Shown one piece after another: positions 17,095 to 24,704 of a stretch of 64,000 bases of DNA. The stretch's first letter is position 1. Every line of letters starts with the position of its first letter. A program made the translations under genes and the position numbers. The stretch is taken from assembly GCF_003268675.1 (NCBI RefSeq), contig NZ_CP029378.1:4154001-4218000 (forward strand), in the 5' to 3' direction. The notes under the pieces were generated by a model. The model saw only the letters and a program-made list of their open reading frames with translations, made no database searches and was not told the DNA's origin. This DNA is from Streptomyces bacillaris (GTDB lineage: Bacteria; Actinomycetota; Actinomycetes; Streptomycetales; Streptomycetaceae).

Positions 17095-18099
17095 TCAAGT
17101 TCTTTCCGGTGCGACTTCCGCGTCGGCCCCGCCGACCCTCAGCAGGATCTTTCCGCGGACCTCGCCGCGCTCCAGCCGGCCGTGCGCGTCCGCCGCGGCG
17201 CTCAGCGGCATCGGCACCGTCGCCGGGGGCAGCAGCTTCCCGGCGGCCAGCAGCGTGCCGATGGTCTCGGCGGCGGCGGCGAGTTCGGCGGTCGTCGCCT
17301 GCGAGATGGCGAAGCCGACGACCGAGCAGTCCTTCAGATAGAGCGGTCCCGCGGGCAGCACCGGCCGCGTGGTGAGCCCGGCGAGCACCACCACCCGCCC
17401 GCGCCAGGCGAGCAGGTCGACGGCCGTCTCCAGGTCGTTGCGGGCCGAGGTGTCGATCCACACGTCGACGCCCTGGGGGCAGGCGGCCTTGAGCCGTCCC
17501 ACCACGTCCGGGTCGCGGTAGTCGATGACCTCGTCGGCGCCGAGGCCCCGGAGCCGTTCGATGTCCCGGGCCGACGCGGTGGCGACGACCCGCGCCCCGG
17601 CGTGCACGGCGAGGACGACGAGGGCGCTGCCCACGTTGCCGCCGCCGCCCAGGACGACGACGGTCTCACCCGCCTGCACCCGGCCGTGCGGGTGCAGGGC
17701 GAGGTAGGCGGTGGCGGCGGGGTGGGCCAGGGCCACGGCGTCCTCGGGGTCGACCCCGTCGGGCAGCCGGTAGAGCCGGTCGGCGGGGACGGCCACGCGC
17801 TCGGCGGCGGCACCCTGCCGGCCGGCGTGGCCCATGCTGTTGCACCAGACGCGTTCGCCGACCTCGAAGCCGGTGCCGGGCGCGGCGGCGGCGACGGTGC
17901 CGGCCAGATCGCGGCCGATCACGAAGGGAAAGGTCACGGGCGTACGCCAGGCTCCGGACCGGACGAAGGTGTCGACGTGGTTGACGGAGGCGACACTCAC
18001 GTCCACCAGGACCTCGCCCGCCTGTGCCACAGGCTGGGGGAGTTCGCCGTACCGGATGGTGTCGGGGGAACCGAGCTGTTCGATGTAAGCGGCGAGCAT
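17095..18099 (-). CDS. NADPH:quinone reductase-like MDR oxidoreductase
   Basis: A 334-residue medium-chain dehydrogenase/reductase of the quinone oxidoreductase group. It has the N-terminal GroES-like fold, no structural or catalytic zinc cysteine cluster, and the nucleotide-binding motif VVLGGGGNVGSA near residues 147-158. It reduces activated C=C, quinones or similar electrophiles with NADPH. It lies first in the minus-strand run, 55 bases from the SRPBCC gene. In diazotisation-dependent deamination pathways a reductase replaces the diazonium by hydrogen, so this is a candidate for that step; reduction of a quinonoid intermediate is equally possible. No clear ribosome site precedes the ATG. 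Confidence 0.8.
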   Translation of the reverse strand: MLAAYIEQLGSPDTIRYGELPQPVAQAGEVLVDVSVASVNHVDTFVRSGAWRTPVTFPFVIGRDLAGTVAAAAPGTGFEVGERVWCNSMGHAGRQGAAAERVAVPADRLYRLPDGVDPEDAVALAHPAATAYLALHPHGRVQAGETVVVLGGGGNVGSALVVLAVHAGARVVATASARDIERLRGLGADEVIDYRDPDVVGRLKAACPQGVDVWIDTSARNDLETAVDLLAWRGRVVVLAGLTTRPVLPAGPLYLKDCSVVGFAISQATTAELAAAAETIGTLLAAGKLLPPATVPMPLSAAADAHGRLERGEVRGKILLRVGGADAEVAPERT

Positions 18100-18268
18100 G
18101 GTGCCGGAGTCTGGCAGCGGCGGACAGGGCCCGTCACCACCGGCAGGGACTCTCTGTCAGGTCGGTTGATCTCGGGCCGCGCGGACCGTGCGGCACCTGC
18201 GCGGGGGCGCCCGATCCGACCTGACGGATACCTCCGCGGACACGCGGCGCGGCCCTAGCCTGGACGTC
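18100..18268. promoter_or_regulatory. Divergent promoter region with GACCTGAC motifs
   Basis: This region lies between the MDR reductase (minus) and GNAT (plus) genes. It holds CTGTCAGGTC at 18154-18163 and its near-inverse GACCTGACGG at 18218-18227; a further GACCTGACAC covers the GNAT start (18272-18281). A TAGCCT -10-like hexamer (18256-18261) lies seven bases before the GTG at 18269 and would give a leaderless GNAT transcript. Confidence 0.45.
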
Positions 18269-18916
18269 GTGGACCTGACACGCACCGACCCTGAACCCGC
18301 GGATTCGGAACCCATGGACTCCGTACGCGTCGGCCTCGTACCCGCGGATCCCGCACCCGCCGAGCCCGCACCCGCCGACCCCGCACCCGCCGGCCTCGTA
18401 CTCGTCGATCTCGGCCCCGGCGACCCCCGGATGGCCGCCGATGTGGCGCCGCTGATCCGCGCGTTGCGCCCGCGGCTCTCGGCCGACGCCTTCACCGCCT
18501 TCGCGGAGGAGGGGCACGCCCAGGGGCTCCGCTTCACCGTCGCGTACGACACCGCCACCGGCCGGGCCCTCGGCGCGGCCACCCACCGGGTGCTGGCGAC
18601 CAGCCGGGGGCGGCTGCTGTTCGTCGACGACCTGGTGACGGCGGCCGGGTCCCGGGGCCGGGGGGTCGGCGCCCGCCTGATGGCCGAGCTGGAGCGGCGC
18701 GGGCGGGCGGAGGGGTGCGCCCGGCTGGAGCTGGACTCGGGCACCACCAACGTGGACGCGCACCGCTTCTACCACGCGCGCCGCCTGACGGTGGCCGCGT
18801 TCCACTTCGGCCGGGAGCTGGAGCCGGACCTCGGCACGGACGGTGGCTCCGGCACGGACGCGGACCCCGGCACGGATGCGGACCCCGCCACGGACAGGGG
18901 CTCCGCAGGCCGCTGA
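18269..18916 (+). CDS. GNAT-family N-acetyltransferase
   Basis: About 215 residues. The core (residues about 45-180) is a GNAT domain with the acetyl-CoA loop SRGRGVGARLM and the usual LELDSGTTNVDAHRFY C-terminal motif; N-acylation of a small amine is expected but the substrate is unknown. Both ends are low-complexity: a Pro/Ala-rich N-terminus with PAEPAPAD-type repeats and a C-terminus of GTDADP repeats. GTG 18269 is chosen because a -10-like TAGCCT precedes it; a start at 18188 is possible. It converges on the spore photoproduct lyase gene six bases away. Confidence 0.75.
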   Translation: MDLTRTDPEPADSEPMDSVRVGLVPADPAPAEPAPADPAPAGLVLVDLGPGDPRMAADVAPLIRALRPRLSADAFTAFAEEGHAQGLRFTVAYDTATGRALGAATHRVLATSRGRLLFVDDLVTAAGSRGRGVGARLMAELERRGRAEGCARLELDSGTTNVDAHRFYHARRLTVAAFHFGRELEPDLGTDGGSGTDADPGTDADPATDRGSAGR

Positions 18917-18922
18917 CGGCGC

Positions 18923-20032
18923 TCAGAACGCGTATCTGATCCGCAGCCACGGCGCGTGCCCGGCGATCAGCTCCCGCAGCCGGGCCAGGGCGTCCCGCTT
19001 GATCTCGCGGGCGTAGCGGACGTTGAGCGCCCCGTTCTCCGAGCGCTTGGTCTCCTGCGCGGCGGGCTGCCAGAGGACCTCCTCGGCCCTGGGGTGCCAG
19101 CCGAGGTTCACCTCGTGCAGCTGCTGGTTGTGGGTCAGCATGATGATCTCGGCGCCCGCCTGCGCCTTCACCCGGGCGGGCAGCACGTCGTCGAGGTGGT
19201 CGAGCAGGGCGGCCCAGTCGCGCTGCCAGCCGGGGCGCAGCACCACGGGGGAGAGGTTGAAGTGGACCTCGTACCCCGCGTCCAGGAAGTCGGCGGCGGC
19301 CGCGATGCGTTCCGGGACCGGGCTGGTACGGAGGTCCAGCAGCCGGGAGTCGTCCGGGGGCATCACGGAGAACCGCACCCGGGTGCGTCCCTGTGGATCC
19401 AGCGCGAGCAGATCGGGGTTGACGAACTTCGTGGCGAACGAGGCCTTCGCGGTGGGCAGAGCACGGAACGCGGCGATGAGATCGGCCGTGTTGTCGCAGA
19501 TCAGGGCGTCGACCGAACAGTCGCCGTTCTCCCCGATGTCGTAGACCCAGGCGTGCGGATCGCACTGGTTGGGCTCGGGCTTGGGCCCCTGGGCCCGGAC
19601 GTGCCGCCGTACGTGGGCGGTGATCGCCTCGATGTTGGTGAAGAGCGTGATCGGGTTGGCGTACCCCTTGCGGCGCGGCACGTAGCAGTACGCGCATGCC
19701 ATCGCGCAGCCGTTGGAGGCGCCGGGGGCGATCCAGTCGGCCGAGCGGCCGTTGGGCCGGGTGGTGAGGCTCTGCCGGACGCCCAGGACCAGGGTCTCGG
19801 TCTTGATCCGGGTCCAGCGGGCGATGTTGCCTTCATTGCCGTGGAGGGAGGGGACCCGCCAGTGCCCGGCGATCTCGGTGACGGGGACGCCGGGCAGCCG
19901 GGCCAGGATCTGCTGCCCGCGCGGCGAGGCGACCGCGGCGGGCTCCGCGTACACCTCCCGTACGTCGAGCATCCGCCGGGCCCGCGCACTGTCCCGGAAC
20001 CCGCCGCCCCGGCCCGGCGGTTCGGCGGGCAC
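18923..20032 (-). CDS. splB: Spore photoproduct lyase family radical SAM protein
   Basis: A 369-residue radical SAM protein. The cluster motif CAMACAYCY gives Cys109, Cys113 and Cys116 (CxxxCxxC), followed by YVPRRKGYANPITLF, strongly typical of spore photoproduct lyase. The family cleaves the spore photoproduct (5-thyminyl-5,6-dihydrothymine) made by UV in dry spore DNA. Actinomycete homologues are common, but their exact substrate is less well established than in Bacillus. The gene is divergent from a photolyase-family gene (191-base gap), forming a UV-repair pair. Confidence 0.88.
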   Translation of the reverse strand: MPAEPPGRGGGFRDSARARRMLDVREVYAEPAAVASPRGQQILARLPGVPVTEIAGHWRVPSLHGNEGNIARWTRIKTETLVLGVRQSLTTRPNGRSADWIAPGASNGCAMACAYCYVPRRKGYANPITLFTNIEAITAHVRRHVRAQGPKPEPNQCDPHAWVYDIGENGDCSVDALICDNTADLIAAFRALPTAKASFATKFVNPDLLALDPQGRTRVRFSVMPPDDSRLLDLRTSPVPERIAAAADFLDAGYEVHFNLSPVVLRPGWQRDWAALLDHLDDVLPARVKAQAGAEIIMLTHNQQLHEVNLGWHPRAEEVLWQPAAQETKRSENGALNVRYAREIKRDALARLRELIAGHAPWLRIRYAF

Positions 20033-20222
20033 GGTCTCCTCCCAGCCGAAGAGGGCCTGCTGCTCCGGCTGTTCGGGCCGGTCGGGGGCTGGTGCACGGC
20101 CCCGACCCTACGGGGGCCACGGCGGGGAAGGGCCCGGCAGGCCGGTGCCGGAGTGTCGGCGTACGGGGACGGGCGCGGGCTGCCACGATCGTCGGGCCCA
20201 GACACGGAAGGCGGCTCCCCCC

Positions 20223-21755
20223 ATGGCACCACGCCCGCACTGGCTGTTCGGGGACCAGCTCGGTCCGCACTTCCTCGACCCGCGCCACGGCGGCCCGGAC
20301 GACCGGGCGCCGGTGGTCATGATCGAGGCGCGTTCGGTGCTGCGCCGACGCCGCTTCCACCGGGCCAAGGCGCACCTGATCCTCTCCGCGATGCGGCACC
20401 GCGCGGCGGAACTCGGCGACCGGGTCACGTATGTCCGGACGGAGACGTACGGGGAGGGGCTGGAGAAGGCCGTCCGGGGGCGCGGGCCCCTGACGGTCTG
20501 CCACCCCACCTCCCGCCGGGCGCTGGAGTTCGTGCGCGGGCTGGAGGACGTGGAGATCCTCCCCGCCAAGGGCTTCCTGGTGAGCCACGACGACTTCGCG
20601 GCGTGGGCGGGGAAGGGCGAAGCCGAAGGGAGGGGAAAAGGCGGCGGGAACCTGCGGCTGGAGGGCTTCTACCGCTGGGTGCGCGAGCGCCACGAGCTGC
20701 TGATGGACGGCGACCGGCCCGTCGGCGGGCGGTGGAACCTGGACCACGACAACCGCGAACCGCCGCCCCGGGGACAGGACACCCTCGACGTCCGGGGCCC
20801 CTGGCGGCCGTCCGAGGACGAGATCGACGAAGAGGTCCGCCACGACCTGGACCGCTGGGAGCGCGACGGCGAGGTCGCGTTCGTCGGCCGGGACGGCCCG
20901 AGGCTCTTCCCCGCCACCCGGCGCGAGGCCCGTACCGCGCTGCGCCACTTCGTCGCCCACCGGCTGGCCGGCTTCGGCCCCCACGAGGACGCGATGCTCG
21001 CGGCCGACCCGGTGCTGAGCCACAGCCTCCTCTCCGCACCCCTGAACCTGGGCCTCCTGGACCCGGCCGAGTGCGTGGAGCTGGCCGAGGAGGCGTACCG
21101 GGAGGGCGACGCGCCCCTCAACAGCGTCGAGGGGTTCGTCCGGCAGATCGCGGGGTGGCGCGAGTACGTCTGGCACCTCTACTGGCACTTCGGGGAGGAG
21201 TACCGCCACCGCAACGCCCTGCGCCACACGGACCCGCTGCCCGGCTGGTTCCTCGACCTGGATGCGGACGCGGTCACCGCCCACTGCCTCTCCACCGTCC
21301 TCGCCCAGGTGCGGGACACCGGGTGGACCCACCACATCCCCCGGCTGATGGTGCTCGGCAGCCGGGCCCTCCAGGACGGCTGGGACCCGGCGGCCGTCAC
21401 CGACTGGTTCCACCGCTGCTTCGTCGACGGCTACGACTGGGTGATGCTCCCGAACGTGGTCGGCATGTCCCAGTACGCCGACGGGGGCCGGATGACGACC
21501 AAGCCGTACACCTCGGGCGGCGCCTACATCCACCGCATGAGCGACTTCTGCGCCCCCTGCGCCTACCGCCCCACCGACCGGACCGGCGAGCAGGCATGCC
21601 CGTACACCACCGGCTACTGGGCCTTCCTGCACCGCCACCGCACCCGCCTCGCCGCCAACCACCGCACGGCTCGTGCGGTGAAGGGCCTGGACCGGCTCAA
21701 GGACCTGCGGGAGCTGCTGGAGACGGCGGCGGACCGGGGCGACACGCCTCCGTGA
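20223..21755 (+). CDS. Cryptochrome/photolyase family protein, FeS-type (PhrB-like)
   Basis: The 510-residue protein starts at ATG 20223 with WLFGDQLGPHF, the N-terminal motif of the iron-sulfur bacterial cryptochrome/photolyase group. The FAD-binding C-terminal half includes the WREYVWHLYWHF helix and a cysteine set in DFCAPCAYRP and EQACPYTTG that can hold a [4Fe-4S] cluster. Characterised relatives repair (6-4) photoproducts in light. It is divergent from the spore photoproduct lyase gene, which supports a DNA-repair role. Its stop codon lies inside the first unit of a 25-base tandem repeat. Confidence 0.88.
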   Translation: MAPRPHWLFGDQLGPHFLDPRHGGPDDRAPVVMIEARSVLRRRRFHRAKAHLILSAMRHRAAELGDRVTYVRTETYGEGLEKAVRGRGPLTVCHPTSRRALEFVRGLEDVEILPAKGFLVSHDDFAAWAGKGEAEGRGKGGGNLRLEGFYRWVRERHELLMDGDRPVGGRWNLDHDNREPPPRGQDTLDVRGPWRPSEDEIDEEVRHDLDRWERDGEVAFVGRDGPRLFPATRREARTALRHFVAHRLAGFGPHEDAMLAADPVLSHSLLSAPLNLGLLDPAECVELAEEAYREGDAPLNSVEGFVRQIAGWREYVWHLYWHFGEEYRHRNALRHTDPLPGWFLDLDADAVTAHCLSTVLAQVRDTGWTHHIPRLMVLGSRALQDGWDPAAVTDWFHRCFVDGYDWVMLPNVVGMSQYADGGRMTTKPYTSGGAYIHRMSDFCAPCAYRPTDRTGEQACPYTTGYWAFLHRHRTRLAANHRTARAVKGLDRLKDLRELLETAADRGDTPP

Positions 21756-21827
21756 CCGGTCGACCGGGGCTCAGCGCTGACCGGCCGACCGGGCCTCGGT
21801 CCTGACCGCCCGACCGGGGCTCAGCGC
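21753..21827. repeat. Three tandem 25-base repeats spanning two convergent stop codons
   Basis: Units at 21753-21777, 21778-21802 and 21803-21827 share the pattern TGACCGnnCGACCGGGnCTC; units 1 and 3 are almost identical and unit 2 diverges near its end. The photolyase stop TGA is the first three bases of unit 1, and the L,D-transpeptidase stop (TCA read from plus) lies in unit 3. Confidence 0.85.
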
Positions 21828-23178
21828 AGTGCGCTCTTCTTCTGCCACTCGGCCCACGAGAGGTTCCACGCGCCGAAGCCGTTCCCCGGGGCGACCACGC
21901 CCTTCGTGTCCTTGCCGGTGATCTCGAACGGGTCGCCCGGCCGCACCTGCGCGTAGAACCAGGCCGCGTCCGCGTCGCTCATCCCTATGCACCCGGAGCT
22001 CTGGTTGGACCGGCCGAAGAACCTGGCGTTCCACGGGCGGCGTGGGCGTACATGCCCGACCAGGTCAGCCGCATGGAGTGGTCGACCATCTTGTCGTAGG
22101 CGTTGCCGAGACCCACCGTCTCGGAGTTCATGTTGATCGTGCCCTCCTTGGCCATGAGCACGGCGGTTCCGCGCCAGGAGCGCTTGTCGCCGCCGGGTGT
22201 GCCGCCGGAGACCGGTATGTGGCGGAGCGTCTTCCCCTCCCGTACGAGGGAGAGCCGGTGGCGGTCCAGGTCGACCTTGACGATCTGCCCGGCGCCGACG
22301 GTGAAGGCGGTCCGGTAGTCGCGGACGAACCAGCCGCCGTCCGCGCCCGAGTCGGTGCCGTTCAGCTCGGCGTCGAGCGTGACCCGGGTGCCGGGCTTCC
22401 AGTACGTCCGGGGGCGCCAGTCCACCCGGTCCCGGCCCGACCAGTCGCGCAGCCAGCCCCAGGAGCCCTCGGTGTCGTTCGAGGTGGTGACCTTGAGCTG
22501 CTTCTCGACCTCGGCCCGGTTCTTGACGGGGTGGTCGAAGACCAGGGAGATCGGCTGGGCGATGCCCACGGTGGTGGCGCCGCCCGGCCGCCAGTCGACC
22601 TTGTTGACCTTCGTGGCCGGGGCGGTGGTGAAGGCGGCCGTGCTGCTGCCCGCCGTGCCGCCCGCGCTCCGGGTCGCCGTCTTCACCTCGTACGCGGCCC
22701 CGGGGACGGCCTTCCGGTCGGAGGTCCAGGTCCGGCCGTCGGCGGCGACCTTGCCGGGGAGCGTACGGCCGTCGGCGGCGGTGACGGTCACCGAGGTGAG
22801 CGTGCCGCCCGTGGCCGTGACCCGTACCGGCTCGCCTGCCGGGACCTTCTTTCCGGTGGGCGTCACGGCGACGGTGACGGGGCGGTCCTCGGCGCCCGGC
22901 GACGCCTTGGCGGCTGCCGTGGTGCCCGAGGTGCCCGTGGTGTCCGAGGTTCCTGCGGCGCCGGGGGAGCAGGCGGCGAGCGGGGCCAGCAGGGCGGCGG
23001 CCAGGAGAGCGGCGGGGAGGCGGGCGGCGGAGCGGCCGGGGCGGGACAGGGGCGTACGCGAGTGGTCCGTACGGGAGCGGTCGGTACGGGAGCGGTCCGT
23101 ACGTGACTGGGACGTACGTGACTGGGACGTACGTGACTGGGACGTGTGTGACAGGGACGTGTGTGGCGGACGGGACAA
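21821..23178 (-). CDS. L,D-transpeptidase lipoprotein, one apparent frameshift
   Basis: A YkuD-type L,D-transpeptidase that makes 3-3 peptidoglycan cross-links outside the membrane. The protein has a lipobox (LAAC, about residue 69), an immunoglobulin-like pair (about 90-250) and the catalytic domain, ending with the cysteine motif SSGCIGMS. The frame breaks near plus-strand GGG 22035-22037. Adding one base there joins SGMYAHAA to PWNARFFGRSNQSSG and restores a protein of about 452 residues. The catalytic Cys lies after the break, so a real shift would be null. Start TTG 23178 has GGAGG five bases upstream. The unusual N-terminal extension is built of SRTSQ/SRTDR pentapeptides encoded by a 15-base DNA repeat. 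Confidence 0.85.
23101..23160. repeat. 15-base tandem repeat in the L,D-transpeptidase N-terminus
   Basis: Three exact copies (23101-23115, 23116-23130, 23131-23145) of a GTAC-containing 15-mer plus a fourth diverged copy (23146-23160); related 15-base units continue upstream to about 23055. Read on the minus strand they encode SRTSQ-type pentapeptides and keep frame. Confidence 0.9.
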
Positions 23179-23468
23179 CGGGACCTCCGGGCATCACGGA
23201 AGAGGCGGTCGGTACAGGCGATGCCGTGACTGTAGAGCCGGGAAACCCGAGGTCAGAGGGGGTTGGGGCGATGTGACGGCGACTGGTGAAGAACGGTCAT
23301 GGTCCGGTCACATTCGCCGGACGGAGCGGTCATGGAGCGCTGTGAGCATCCTCCGCATCCCCGTGAAAGCACGGGGAGCCGCCCCCGCCGGAGGCCCGGG
23401 GAACCGCCCCGCCGGAGAGCCGGGGAACCGCCCCGCGAGAGGTCCGGGGAGAAGGAGAGGCTCAGACC

Positions 23469-24704
23469 GTGTCAGCGCTGCTCGTGCCGCCACCGCCACC
23501 GCCGTCGTCGTCGTCGCCGTCGTCCGACCCCGTGCGCCCGGTGGGGAACCGCCCCGTCACCCTGTGCGCCATCACCGCGCGGACCTACCGCGCCTTCCTC
23601 GCCTCCCCCCGGGGCACGGCCCTCGGCGCCGGGTTCCTCCAGTGCCCGTCCTGGGCCGACGTCAAGGAGGGCTGGCGCCCCCTCCTGCTCGGCTGGGGGC
23701 CGGACCCGGAGGCGGGCGAACTGACGGGCGTGGCCATGGTGTTGCTGCGCCAGTTCCCCGGCACCCGCAAGTACTTCGCGTACCTCCCCGAAGGGCCCGT
23801 GGCCGACTGGCGCGACCCCGACGTCGACCGCTGGCTCGGACCGCTGCTGGAGCACCTGCGGCGGGCCGGTGCCTTCGCCGTACGGATCGGGCCCTCGCCC
23901 GCCTACCGGCGCTGGGACGCCGCCCTGCTCAAGCCGCTCACCGGTCCGGGCCGACGCCTGGGCGACGTCCTGGCCAGCGAGGTCGACCCGCTCGGCACCG
24001 CCGTCGCGGAGCGGCTGCGGGCCCGGGGGTGGAGCCGCTGCGGCGGGGACGGGACCGGGGACGACGGGGTCGGGGACGCCCAGCCCCGGTACGTCTTCCA
24101 CGTGCCGCTCGCCGGACGCACCACGGACGACCTGTGGGCCGGGCTCAACCAGGAGTGGCGGCGCAATGTGCGCCGGGCGCAGAAGGAGGGCGTGGAGGTG
24201 GTCGTGGGCAGCGCGGCGGACCTGCCCGAGTTCTGCCGGCTGCTCGCCGTCACCGAGCGCCGGGACGGGTTCCGGCTCGGCCGCTCGCTCGCGTACTACG
24301 AACGCCAGTACGCGGCGCTCAACGCCGAGGAGCCGGGGCGGATGAAGCTGTATCTCGCCCGCCACCAGGGGGAGATCCTGGCCGCTCACACGCTGATCAC
24401 GGTCGGCCGCCGGGCCTGGTACCAGACGGGCGCCTCGGCCGACCACCGCCGCGAGGTCCGGCCCTCCAACGCGCTCCAGTGGAGGATGCTGCTGGACGCC
24501 CACGCCCTCGGGGCCGACATGTACGACATGCGCGGGGTACCCTCCACTCTCGATCCGGGCGAACGTGCGTACGGGTTGCTGCGCTGGAAGCTCGGCACCG
24601 GGGGACGGGTCGTCGAGACGTTGGGGGAATGGGAGAAGCCGTTGGGCGGCAGCGCCAACCATGCGCTTCACCGTGCCTTCCAGGCCTATCTGAAGCGCCG
24701 ATGA
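23469..24704 (+). CDS. FemX/FemAB-like peptidoglycan bridge aminoacyltransferase
   Basis: A 411-residue protein with two tandem GNAT-like folds as in FemX/FemAB. The motifs FLQCPSWADVK near residue 55 and WRRNVRRAQKEGVEV near 230 are typical. Such enzymes add amino acids from aminoacyl-tRNA (glycine in Streptomyces) to lipid II to form the interpeptide bridge at the inner membrane face. The N-terminus is Pro/Ser-rich. Start GTG 23469 has AAGGAG upstream. It overlaps murJ by four bases, so bridge synthesis and lipid II flipping are coupled. Confidence 0.85.
   Translation: MSALLVPPPPPPSSSSPSSDPVRPVGNRPVTLCAITARTYRAFLASPRGTALGAGFLQCPSWADVKEGWRPLLLGWGPDPEAGELTGVAMVLLRQFPGTRKYFAYLPEGPVADWRDPDVDRWLGPLLEHLRRAGAFAVRIGPSPAYRRWDAALLKPLTGPGRRLGDVLASEVDPLGTAVAERLRARGWSRCGGDGTGDDGVGDAQPRYVFHVPLAGRTTDDLWAGLNQEWRRNVRRAQKEGVEVVVGSAADLPEFCRLLAVTERRDGFRLGRSLAYYERQYAALNAEEPGRMKLYLARHQGEILAAHTLITVGRRAWYQTGASADHRREVRPSNALQWRMLLDAHALGADMYDMRGVPSTLDPGERAYGLLRWKLGTGGRVVETLGEWEKPLGGSANHALHRAFQAYLKRR

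Noticed and set aside
23055..23160. Regularly spaced repeats that could suggest a CRISPR array
   Set aside because: The units are contiguous 15-mers without spacers and lie in frame within the L,D-transpeptidase coding region.
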